In this document: piece by piece, positions 44,205 to 52,242 of the stretch
Layout of the letters: every line of letters begins with the position of its first letter
How positions within the stretch are numbered: position 1 is the stretch's first letter
Assembly: GCA_021768185.1 (NCBI GenBank)
Contig: JAETNP010000005.1
Coordinates: 1 to 64,000, forward strand
DNA: 64,000 bases
Direction: 5' to 3'
From: Oscillospiraceae bacterium
Lineage (GTDB): Bacteria > Bacillota > Clostridia > Oscillospirales > Oscillospiraceae
Translations under genes and position numbers: made by a program
Notes under the pieces: generated by a model
What the model was told of the DNA's origin: nothing
Databases searched by the model: none
The model's input: only the letters and a program-made list of their open reading frames with translations

Positions 44205-44293
44205 GGGGCGCGTTTGAGGGACGTTGAGACGGCGGAACCGCCTGGACGGGCTTCAAATGCGCCCCCGTAAGAGATAATTTCTCCCTGCGGGAG
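44205..44293 (+). other. Structured RNA leader before motA
   Basis: GGGGCGC-G-TTTGA (44205-44217) pairs with TCAAA-T-GCGCCCC (44253-44265), enclosing a GGCGG-AA-CCGCC hairpin (44231-44242); a CTCCC-TGC-GGGAG hairpin follows at 44281-44293. motA has no strong ribosome site, so this structure may control stator synthesis. Confidence 0.5.
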
Positions 44294-44313
44294 TAAAATG
44301 GTGGTTGTAAAAT

Positions 44314-45138
44314 ATGAACATTACATATATAATCGGCTTTGTAGGCGCGGTCGTAATCATGGTCATCGGTATGATGTTCGGCGGCGAGACTGGCTTTACC
44401 CCCAGTCAGGTCGGTAACTTCTGGGACCCGGCCAGCGTGTTCATCACCATCGGCTGTACCATCATGATCATCATCGCCTCCTTCCCGCCCTCCGCGCTGA
44501 AGGATATCCCCAAACACCTGAAGATCGTCATGAACGTCAAGGGCAACGACCCTCTGGCCATCATTGACGAGCTGGTGGACCTGGCCCAGGTGGCACGTAA
44601 AAACGGCCTGCTGGCTCTGGAGGAGCGGGGCAACCAGCAGGAGGACCCCTTCTTCAAGCAGTGCATCATGCTCATCGTGGACAACAACGACGCCGACCAG
44701 GCCCGTGAGATCATGATGAACGACATTGAGCAGTCCTCCGCCCGCCATGAGGCCGGCGCGGGCATGTATGACCGAGGCAGCTCCGTGGCCCCCGCCTTCG
44801 GCATGGTGGGTACGCTGGTCGGTCTGATCAACATGCTGAAGGCCATGGACGTGGAGAGCGGCGGCGGCGACCTGGGTCCCGCCATGGCTACCGCTCTGGT
44901 CACCACCCTGTACGGGTGCGTTATGGCCCACATGGTCTTCGGCCCCATCGCCAACCAGCTGCGGCAGCGTGACGAGGAAGAGATGCTCTGTAAGCTGATC
45001 ATCGTGGAGGGCATCATGTCCATCCAGGCGGGAAGCAACCCCAAGGCCCTGCGGGAGAAGCTCCTGACCTTCGTGGCCCAGCGCCAGCGCGAGGGCGGCG
45101 GCCAGAAGGGCGGCAAGGGCGGCGAGGCCGCCGAGTAA
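44314..45138 (+). CDS. motA: Flagellar motor stator protein MotA
   Basis: A 274-residue four-helix membrane protein. The torque-loop charged residues are in the cytoplasmic loop (AQVARKNGLLALEERGNQQ), and the proline-bearing helix (SSVAPAFGMVGTLVGLINML) is present. MotA and MotB form the proton- or sodium-driven stator. The start is ATG at 44314; ribosome-site complementarity is weak (GGTGG). motB follows after 30 bases. Confidence 0.95.
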   Translation: MNITYIIGFVGAVVIMVIGMMFGGETGFTPSQVGNFWDPASVFITIGCTIMIIIASFPPSALKDIPKHLKIVMNVKGNDPLAIIDELVDLAQVARKNGLLALEERGNQQEDPFFKQCIMLIVDNNDADQAREIMMNDIEQSSARHEAGAGMYDRGSSVAPAFGMVGTLVGLINMLKAMDVESGGGDLGPAMATALVTTLYGCVMAHMVFGPIANQLRQRDEEEMLCKLIIVEGIMSIQAGSNPKALREKLLTFVAQRQREGGGQKGGKGGEAAE

Positions 45139-45168
45139 GCCCCGCCATGAGAATGAGGTGAGCGAAAC

Positions 45169-46014
45169 ATGGCTTCCATAAAAAAGAAATCGAGCGGCGG
45201 AGGCGGCGCCAACTGGATGGACACCTACGGCGACATGGTGACGCTGCTGCTGTGCTTCTTCGTTCTGCTGTACTCCATGTCCACCATCGACCAGGAGAAG
45301 TGGATGATAATCGTCCAGAGCTTCAACAAGGACGCGGAGGTCAGCGTGGACGACTTTCCCCGGGGGCCGGACGGCGACAACGACGCCGAGGACGGCAACG
45401 ATATGCCCATGACCCAGGACGAGGTCAACGAGCAGGTGGAGATCATCCTGGAGTATCTGGCGGAGTACGCCGCCTCCCAGCAGTCAGCGGCGGATTCCAG
45501 CGAGGACGAGATTACCTTCACCAAGGGAGATAATTACGCGTTCTTTTCCTTCCCCAACTCCGTGTTCTTTGCCGGCGACAGCGACGTGCTGCGGCAGGAG
45601 GGGAAGGAGGAGCTGGATAAGCTCATCCCCATCCTGTCGGAGAACCAGCTCTATATTGACGAGATCGTGGTCACGGGCCACACCGCCACGGCGCAGACCA
45701 CTTACAACGCGCGGAAGGACCGGCGTCTGGCGGCCTGCCGTGCCGCCGAGGTGGCGGCCTACCTCCAGGACAACAGCGGCATCAGCGCCGCCCGGATCAC
45801 CGACGAGGGGAAGGGACAGTGGCTGCCCATTGCCCCCAACGACGCGGAGGAGGACCGACGGAAGAACCGCCGGGTGGAGATCATGATTTCCTTCGCGGAC
45901 GAGGAGCTGAATAATCCCTTCGCCGGGAGCATCGCGCAGTACTACACGACGACGCAGCAGGAGAATCCCGATCCTCTGGCAGAAGCGTATGCTGCCGGTA
46001 CAGAGGCGGAGTAA
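45169..46014 (+). CDS. motB: Flagellar motor stator protein MotB
   Basis: A 281-residue protein: basic start, one membrane helix with the ion-carrying Asp22 (TYGDMVTLLLCFFVLLYS), a plug and an OmpA-type peptidoglycan-binding domain (IVVTGHTATAQTTYNARKDR, then NRRVEIMI). It ends with an acidic tail. GAGGTGA precedes the ATG. The usual next gene, fliL, is missing; fliM follows after 115 bases. Confidence 0.95.
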   Translation: MASIKKKSSGGGGANWMDTYGDMVTLLLCFFVLLYSMSTIDQEKWMIIVQSFNKDAEVSVDDFPRGPDGDNDAEDGNDMPMTQDEVNEQVEIILEYLAEYAASQQSAADSSEDEITFTKGDNYAFFSFPNSVFFAGDSDVLRQEGKEELDKLIPILSENQLYIDEIVVTGHTATAQTTYNARKDRRLAACRAAEVAAYLQDNSGISAARITDEGKGQWLPIAPNDAEEDRRKNRRVEIMISFADEELNNPFAGSIAQYYTTTQQENPDPLAEAYAAGTEAE

Positions 46015-46129
46015 CACATGCGCTCCGCGCCATATCCGTCAAAGCAAAAGCGCCCTGTTCGTCCGGGCCGCTCAGGCGTGACCGGCGCGGCGGCGTCCTT
46101 GGAATCCAAAGCGGGAATGAGGAGACAAT

Positions 46130-47119
46130 ATGGCAGAAGTCTTATCACAAAGCCAAATTGACGCTCTGCTGGCGGCAGCCCAAAGCGGAGGTCTTGATGC
46201 GGCCCCCAAAAAAGAGGAGTCCGCAGAGAAAAAATATAAGAAATACGACTTTTTCAGTCCTCGTAAGTTCAGTAAAGACCGGCTGAAGATCCTCAACAGC
46301 ATTTACGAGAACTACACGCGGGTCATCAATTCCCGGATGAACGCCATGTTCCACTCCACCTGTGAGATCGAGGTGGGTTCCATTGAGGAGCTGCACTACT
46401 ACGAGTTTTCCAACGCCCTGCGTGAGGGAGACGTGCTGGCGCTGGCGAAGATCGACCGGGAGGATCTGCAGGAGGAGTACCCGATCCTGATCCATCTGGC
46501 TACGCCGGTGCTGCTGACGATGATGGACCGGATGATGGGCGGAGAGGGCGAACCGGACGACAGCCTCGACCCGGACTACAAGCTGACGGACCTGGAACTC
46601 AACATCTACTCGGACATCATCAAGGACATGATGGACTTCCTGGGGCGCAGCTGGGAGAACTACATCACCCTGAAGTTCTCCTACGTCCGCACGGAGACCA
46701 ACCCCACGCTGGTGCAGCTCATCGGATACGACGACACGGTGGTCATCGTAGGGCTGGACATCCGATTCCCCAACAGCAGCGGGCGGCTGAGCATGTGCCT
46801 CCCCGGCGAGATGCTGACCAACATTTTCACGGAGATCAGCAAGCAGACCGGACACCGCACCACGGGAGAGGACAAATCCGAGGAGATCTTCGATTCCCTG
46901 CGGGACTCCGATCTGGAGATCATCGCGGAACTGGCCCGCACCAAGCTCCAGCTCAGCGACATCTACCACCTGAACGTAGGCGACGTGGTGGATATCAAGC
47001 AGCCCAAGGACGCCCCCATCTACCTCAATATCAGCGGCAGGCGATGGTTCGACGGGCGCATGGGCATCTACAATAAGCAAATGGCCGTGAAAATCGGTGA
47101 GACATACATTAAGGCGTAA
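46130..47119 (+). CDS. fliM: Flagellar switch protein FliM
   Basis: A 329-residue switch protein. The N-terminal CheY-binding peptide reads LSQSQIDALL, then a lysine/alanine linker (APKKEESAEKKYKKYDF), the CheC-like middle domain, and the SpoA C-terminal domain (VGDVVDIKQPKDAP). In order with fliY and cheY. FliM with FliY and FliG forms the C ring. Confidence 0.96.
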   Translation: MAEVLSQSQIDALLAAAQSGGLDAAPKKEESAEKKYKKYDFFSPRKFSKDRLKILNSIYENYTRVINSRMNAMFHSTCEIEVGSIEELHYYEFSNALREGDVLALAKIDREDLQEEYPILIHLATPVLLTMMDRMMGGEGEPDDSLDPDYKLTDLELNIYSDIIKDMMDFLGRSWENYITLKFSYVRTETNPTLVQLIGYDDTVVIVGLDIRFPNSSGRLSMCLPGEMLTNIFTEISKQTGHRTTGEDKSEEIFDSLRDSDLEIIAELARTKLQLSDIYHLNVGDVVDIKQPKDAPIYLNISGRRWFDGRMGIYNKQMAVKIGETYIKA

Positions 47120-47133
47120 AGGAGCGTATCCTG

Positions 47134-48528
47134 ATGGGAGAAATAACGACATTTAGTCCGATGGTGATCGACGCCATTGGGGAGGCTATGAATATCAGCC
47201 TGGGCTCCTCCGCTACAGCGGTCTCCAACATGCTGGACCACCGCGTGGACATCACCACGCCCACCGTGCAGGTGATCAACGCGGAGGACTTTACCCTGGG
47301 CCGGATCGAGCCCGCCATCGGCGTTGAGATCAAATATGTCTGCGGCCTGGAGGGCAGCAACATTATGATGCTCAAGCGCAGCGATGTGAAGGCCATTGTA
47401 GACATCCTGCTGGGGACGGAGACGCCCGATGAGGAGTTCCAGCTGGACGAGCTGAGCATCAGCGTGGTGTGCGAGGTCATGAACCAGATGATGGGCGCGG
47501 CCTCCACGGCCCTGAGCGATCTGCTGGGGCGGATGGTGAACATCTCCACCCCTGAATCCTTTGAGCTGGACGATCTGGACAAGGTCCGGGAAGAGCACTT
47601 CCCGGTGAAGACCGGCCCCATCGTGGTGGTCAGTTTCCGGCTGAGCATTGAGGGCGTGGTAGAGAGCGAGTTCATGAATGTCATGAGCGTCGAGCTGGCC
47701 AAGGAACTGGTCAGCGGCATGGGCCTGGACCTGGACGAGGAGATGGGCGCTCCCGCCCCCGCGCCTGCGCCGGCCCCCGCGCCTGCACCCGAGGCGTCCT
47801 CCGGCGGCACCATGAGCCAGGAGGAGATCGAGCGGCTGATGGGCGGCGGCGCGGCCTCCGAACCGGCTCCCGCGCCTGCGCCCGCGGCGTCTTCCGGCGG
47901 TACTTTGAGCCAGGAGGAGATCGAGCGGCTGATGACTGGCGGCGGAGCCTCCGAGCCCGCACCCGCGCCGGCTGCTGCAGCGCCGGCTCCCGCTCCCGCA
48001 CCTGCGCCCGCTCCGACCCCTGCGTCGGCTCCCGCGCCGGGCGCGGCGGAGCAGCCGCCCATGTATCCCCCGGCGGGGTATCCTCCGTATCCGCCCCAGG
48101 CGGCCGGACAGGGGGGCTATCCCTATCCGCCCTACCCGCCCTACTACATGTACCCGCCCCAGCCGGCTCCCCAGCCCCAGCAGCCGGCGGAGCCCAAGGT
48201 CATCAATACCCAGAAGCCCAGGATGGAGCCCCTCAGCGCGGACGACCGGCTCTCCCAGGAGCAGAAGGAGAACCTGGACCTCATCATGGGCGTGTCCCTG
48301 GAGGTGGCCGTGGAGATCGGCCGCACCCGGCGGAAGATCCAGGATATCATCGCCTTCTCCAAGGGTTCCCTGGTGGTGCTGGATAAGCTGGCCGGCGAGC
48401 CGGTGGACCTGCTGGTCAACGGCCAGTGCATCGCCCGGGGCGACGTGGTGGTGATCGACGACAACTTCGGCATCCGCATCACCGAGATCCTCCAGAAGCC
48501 TGACATCAATGAACTGACAAAGTTCTAA
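47134..48528 (+). CDS. fliY: Flagellar switch phosphatase FliY (FliN fusion) with repeated linker
   Basis: A 464-residue protein: a CheC-type domain at residues 1-200 (DAIGEAMNISLGSSATAVSN and CEVMNQMMGAASTALSD), a long Ala/Pro linker (about 205-355) and a FliN/SpoA domain at the end. In Bacillus FliY dephosphorylates CheY-P and carries a CheY-binding peptide at its N-terminus. Here the start lacks it; instead the linker carries two FliM-like peptides, SQEEIERLM at residues 228-236 and 259-267, duplicated at DNA level with a 93-base period. A tyrosine/proline stretch follows. Confidence 0.93.
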   Translation: MGEITTFSPMVIDAIGEAMNISLGSSATAVSNMLDHRVDITTPTVQVINAEDFTLGRIEPAIGVEIKYVCGLEGSNIMMLKRSDVKAIVDILLGTETPDEEFQLDELSISVVCEVMNQMMGAASTALSDLLGRMVNISTPESFELDDLDKVREEHFPVKTGPIVVVSFRLSIEGVVESEFMNVMSVELAKELVSGMGLDLDEEMGAPAPAPAPAPAPAPEASSGGTMSQEEIERLMGGGAASEPAPAPAPAASSGGTLSQEEIERLMTGGGASEPAPAPAAAAPAPAPAPAPAPTPASAPAPGAAEQPPMYPPAGYPPYPPQAAGQGGYPYPPYPPYYMYPPQPAPQPQQPAEPKVINTQKPRMEPLSADDRLSQEQKENLDLIMGVSLEVAVEIGRTRRKIQDIIAFSKGSLVVLDKLAGEPVDLLVNGQCIARGDVVVIDDNFGIRITEILQKPDINELTKF

Positions 48529-48591
48529 AGAATTTGGCAGTATAACATAGTACCTACTAATCAATAATGAAAAGGAAAAAGGTGTATTGTA

Positions 48592-48957
48592 ATGGCTAAG
48601 ATTTTGTTAGTGGATGACGCCGCTTTTATGCGCAAGGTGGTGAAAGACGGCCTGAGCAAGGCGGGCTATACCGATTTGTACGAGGCCGTGGACGGAGCGG
48701 ACGCCGTGGAGAAGTACAACTCCCTGAAGCCGGACCTGGTCCTCATGGACATCACTATGCCCAACATGGACGGCCTGGAGGCCCTGAAGGCCATCCGCGC
48801 CGCCGACGGCAACGCCAACGTGGTCATGTGCTCCGCCATGGGCCAGGAGACCATGGTCATCGACGCCATCCGCTCCGGCGCCAAGGACTTCATCGTCAAG
48901 CCCTTTAAGATCGAGCGCGTGCTCAAGACCGTCACCTCCATTGTAGGCGAGCCCTGA
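48592..48957 (+). CDS. cheY: Chemotaxis response regulator CheY
   Basis: A 121-residue receiver: acidic pocket Asp8-Asp9, phosphoacceptor Asp53 (LMDITMP), serine in CSAMGQ, and lysine in VKPFK. It is the signal from CheA to the switch. It lies between fliY and fliO as in Bacillus. AAAAGG near ATG is a modest site. It overlaps fliO as TGATG. Confidence 0.97.
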   Translation: MAKILLVDDAAFMRKVVKDGLSKAGYTDLYEAVDGADAVEKYNSLKPDLVLMDITMPNMDGLEALKAIRAADGNANVVMCSAMGQETMVIDAIRSGAKDFIVKPFKIERVLKTVTSIVGEP

Positions 48958-49322
48958 TGCCCAAGGACATCCTCTCTCTGCTGGGGATCCTGCTGGTATT
49001 GCTGCTGGTGCTGTGTGGGTGCTGGCTGTTTACCCGCTGGGCCGGTACGGGCCTGGCAGGGCAGATGGTCACACCGGCCGGGCGGCGGCAGCTGAAGGTC
49101 CTGGAGCGTCTGCCGGTGGGGAAGGATCAAGCCCTGCTGGTGATCCAGCTGGCAAATCGGTACTTTTTACTTGGCAGTTCTCCCTCCGGATTCTCCCTGC
49201 TGGCTGAACTGACGGAGGAGGAGGGGGCGTTGTGGACCTGCCCGCCTGACTCCGACGGCCGCCCGGGGAGAGCGCCCCTGGACTTCCAGGAATGGATGCG
49301 GAAGTTCAGAGAGAAGAAATAG
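48957..49322 (+). CDS. fliO: Flagellar biosynthesis protein FliO
   Basis: A 121-residue protein with one N-terminal membrane helix (LSLLGILLVLLLVLCGCWLF), then the FliO-type core (RQLKVLERLPVGKDQALLVIQLANRYFLLG). FliO helps assemble the FliP/FliR core of the export gate. It directly precedes fliP. Bacillus homologues have extra N-terminal sequence. Confidence 0.9.
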   Translation: MPKDILSLLGILLVLLLVLCGCWLFTRWAGTGLAGQMVTPAGRRQLKVLERLPVGKDQALLVIQLANRYFLLGSSPSGFSLLAELTEEEGALWTCPPDSDGRPGRAPLDFQEWMRKFREKK

Positions 49323-49335
49323 AGGAGGCGAGAGC

Positions 49336-50013
49336 ATGCCAACCGACGCGATCATCAACGTCAACGGCGACAGCGTCCAAGCGTTGGACGTTACGCTGCT
49401 GCTGGTAACCATTACCCTGCTGCCGACGCTGGTGGTCATGATGACCTCCTTTACCCGGTATGTGGTGTCCCTTTCCTTCCTGCGTACCGCCATGGGTACG
49501 CAGCAGACGCCGCCCAACCTGGTGCTGGTGGGTATGGCGCTGATCCTGACGCTGTTCACCATGACGCCGACGCTGAACAGCATCAAGACCACGGCGTTTG
49601 ACCCCTATGTGGACGGCGAGATCACCCAGGAGGAATTTTTCGACCGGGCGCAGGTGCCGCTGAAGCGTTTTATGCTTGACAACACGGAAATCGGCGCGCT
49701 GGAGCTGTACTGCAATATGGCCGGAGAGACGGCCCCCGCTACGGTGGAGGAGCTGGAGAATGCGGTGGATTTGCCGCTGCTGGTGATCACCCCCGCCTTT
49801 GTCACCTCTGAGCTGAAGGCCGCCTTCTGGATCGGCTTTTTGCTGTATATCCCCTTTATGCTGATCGACGTGATCGTCTCGTCCACGCTGATGAGCATGG
49901 GCATGATCATGCTGCCTCCCTCCATGATCTCCACCCCTTTCAAGATCCTTTTGTTCATTCTGCTGGATGGCTGGAGCCTGCTGTTCTCTACGCTGATCCA
50001 GACCGTCGGCTGA
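49336..50013 (+). CDS. fliP: Flagellar export gate protein FliP
   Basis: A 225-residue membrane protein of the export gate. The pattern TRYVVSLSFLRTAMGTQQTP in the N-terminal third and the PxxLIDVIVSSTLMSMGM block are clear. No extra signal peptide is present, in keeping with Gram-positive homologues. GAGGAGG precedes the ATG. Confidence 0.96.
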   Translation: MPTDAIINVNGDSVQALDVTLLLVTITLLPTLVVMMTSFTRYVVSLSFLRTAMGTQQTPPNLVLVGMALILTLFTMTPTLNSIKTTAFDPYVDGEITQEEFFDRAQVPLKRFMLDNTEIGALELYCNMAGETAPATVEELENAVDLPLLVITPAFVTSELKAAFWIGFLLYIPFMLIDVIVSSTLMSMGMIMLPPSMISTPFKILLFILLDGWSLLFSTLIQTVG

Positions 50014-50029
50014 GAGGAGGCGCGGCGTT

Positions 50030-50290
50030 ATGGATACCTCTATGGTCGCCGAGGTGCTGCGGGAGGGCGTTTTTATCGTCATCAAGCTGTGCGCCCCCAT
50101 GCTGCTCTTGAGTATGGCGGTGGGCGTGCTGCTGGCCATCTTCCAGGCTGTGACCCAGATCCATGAGCAGACCCTGTCCTTCATCTTCAAGCTCACGGTA
50201 GTCATCCTTGTGCTGCTGGTGGGCGGAGGGTGGATGATGGAGAACCTGCTGGACTACGCCAGAGAACTCTTCGCGCTGATGCGCAGATAG
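50030..50290 (+). CDS. fliQ: Flagellar export gate protein FliQ
   Basis: An 86-residue protein with two membrane helices, the second containing the conserved FQAVTQIHEQTLSFIFKL segment. It joins FliP and FliR in the gate. It follows fliP by 16 bases and is followed by fliR after 11. Confidence 0.96.
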   Translation: MDTSMVAEVLREGVFIVIKLCAPMLLLSMAVGVLLAIFQAVTQIHEQTLSFIFKLTVVILVLLVGGGWMMENLLDYARELFALMRR

Positions 50291-50301
50291 GGGGCGGCGG
50301 C

Positions 50302-51063
50302 GTGGATTGGGCGCAAGTGACCCTCTTCCTCATGATCCTGGCCCGGATGAGCGGCTTCGTCCTCTTCAATCCCATTTTCGGGCGGCAGACGCTGCCCGGG
50401 ATCGTCAAGAGCGGCCTTATTCTGCTGCTGAGCATCACGGCCTTCTCGATGACGTCCTATCGCCCGGCGGTGCCGGACCATGTCCTGGAGCTGGGACTGC
50501 ATCTGCTGCTGGAGATGGGCGTGGGGTATCTGGTGGGGATCGTGATGAACCTGTTTTTCTATATTCCCATGCTGGGCGGCGAGACCATCGACATCCAAAT
50601 GGGAATGAGCATGGGCAAGACCTATGACCCCGGCAGTCAGTCCTCCACCACCGTCACGGCCTCGCTGCTCAACATCCTGATGATGCTGCTGTTCTTCGCG
50701 GCCAACGGACATCATACGCTTCTGCGGATCTTTCTGGTCTCCGGAGAGGTGGTGCCTTACGGCCAGGCGGCCTTTGGTCCCAACAGCTACCAGGCGATCA
50801 TAGAGCTGTTCATCACCTGTACTGTGATGGGAGTCAAGCTGTGCCTGCCCGTGCTGGCGGCTGAGCTGCTGGGACAGGTGGGCATGGGCATCCTCATGAA
50901 GGTGATCCCCCAGATCAACGTCTTCGCCATCAACATCGAACTGAAGGTGATCATCGGCCTGAGCCTGCTGCTGCTCCTGATGACGCCCTTCAGCGAGTAC
51001 CTGCTGCAGGCGGAGCGGGAGATGCTGCGGCAGATCCAATACCTTCTCGCGGGCATGGTCTGA
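50302..51063 (+). CDS. fliR: Flagellar export gate protein FliR
   Basis: A 253-residue protein with six or so membrane helices, beginning ARMSGFVLFNPIFG near residue 13. GTG at 50302 is chosen; it is 11 bases after the fliQ stop and GGGGGCGG precedes it, and the family usually starts here. The frame stays open much further upstream over fliQ. flhB follows. Confidence 0.93.
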   Translation: MDWAQVTLFLMILARMSGFVLFNPIFGRQTLPGIVKSGLILLLSITAFSMTSYRPAVPDHVLELGLHLLLEMGVGYLVGIVMNLFFYIPMLGGETIDIQMGMSMGKTYDPGSQSSTTVTASLLNILMMLLFFAANGHHTLLRIFLVSGEVVPYGQAAFGPNSYQAIIELFITCTVMGVKLCLPVLAAELLGQVGMGILMKVIPQINVFAINIELKVIIGLSLLLLLMTPFSEYLLQAEREMLRQIQYLLAGMV

Positions 51064-51094
51064 GCGCCCCGGCTAGGAAAGGGGGGATGAAGCG

Positions 51095-52165
51095 GTGGCC
51101 GGCGAATCCAAAACCGAAAAAGCAACCCCTAAAAAGCGTCGTGACGAACGAAAAAAAGGCAACGTCATGATGAGCAAGGACGTAGTGGCCGTCGTTACCC
51201 TCATCGGCACGCTGGTCATGCTGCGGATGATGGGAGGCATAGTGACGGAGCAGGCGGATAACATGTTCCGCACGTGCTTCGGCTATATTGTCGGCGTCAA
51301 GCCGGCGGCCATGCCGGACATTCTGCGGCAGCTGTCCTATTTCTGCGTCCGCACGGTGGTGTTCGTGGCGGGCCCGTTCCTGCTGGTCACCGCTGTACTG
51401 GCTATTGCGGCCACCTTCGCCCAGACCAGGCTGCTGGTCAGTGCAGAGTCTTTGAAGCCCAAGTTCAACCGCATCAGCCCCCTTCAGGGGTTTAAGCGGC
51501 TCTTTTCCCTGCGCAGCGTCGTCGAGGCGCTGAAGGGGCTTTTGAAGATCGCGATCCTTCTTTACCTGATTTATGACTACTTTCAGGAAGCGACCCTCAG
51601 TTTTGTCCGGTTTCTGGACATGGAGATCGGCGCGGCCTGCTCCGTCCTGATGGACGACATCTTTTCCCTGATCTTTCGGGTGGTCATCGCCTTTGCGGCG
51701 CTGGCCGGGGCGGACTATCTCTACCAGTGGTGGGACTATGAGCGCCAGCTGAAGATGTCCAAACAGGAGGTCAAGGAGGAGTACAAGCAAACCGAAGGCG
51801 ACCCCCAGGTGAAGGGGAAGATCAAACAGATCCAGCGCCAGCGGGCCCAGCAGCGCATGATGCAGCAGGTGCCCGGCGCGGACGTGGTCATCCGTAACCC
51901 CACCCACGTGGCCGTGGCCCTGCGCTACAAGCCGGACAAGGACGACGCGCCAGTGGTGGTGGCCAAGGGGCTGGATGAGCTGGCCCTGCGGATCGTATCC
52001 GTGGCCGAGGAAAACGGGGTGGCGGTCATCGAGAACGTGCCCCTGGCCCGGGGCCTCTACGCCGACGCCCCATTGGGCCAGATGATCCCCATGGAGTTCT
52101 ATGGACCCGTGGCGGAGGTGCTGGTCTATGTGCTCAAGCTGGACAACAGCGGAGCGCAGACATAA
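51095..52165 (+). CDS. flhB: Flagellar export switch protein FlhB
   Basis: A 356-residue protein with four membrane helices and a cytoplasmic tail that self-cleaves at NPTH (Asn268-Pro269), the substrate-specificity switch. The basic start KTEKATPKKRRDERKKGNV is typical. Start is GTG at 51095 with AAAGGGGGG. It is followed by flhA. Confidence 0.96.
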   Translation: MAGESKTEKATPKKRRDERKKGNVMMSKDVVAVVTLIGTLVMLRMMGGIVTEQADNMFRTCFGYIVGVKPAAMPDILRQLSYFCVRTVVFVAGPFLLVTAVLAIAATFAQTRLLVSAESLKPKFNRISPLQGFKRLFSLRSVVEALKGLLKIAILLYLIYDYFQEATLSFVRFLDMEIGAACSVLMDDIFSLIFRVVIAFAALAGADYLYQWWDYERQLKMSKQEVKEEYKQTEGDPQVKGKIKQIQRQRAQQRMMQQVPGADVVIRNPTHVAVALRYKPDKDDAPVVVAKGLDELALRIVSVAEENGVAVIENVPLARGLYADAPLGQMIPMEFYGPVAEVLVYVLKLDNSGAQT

Positions 52166-52242
52166 CAACGATAACGCCGCCTGACTTACAGGCGTTTTGA
52201 TATAGCTGCAATCACCCCTTATTTCTGGAAAGGACGGCGCCC

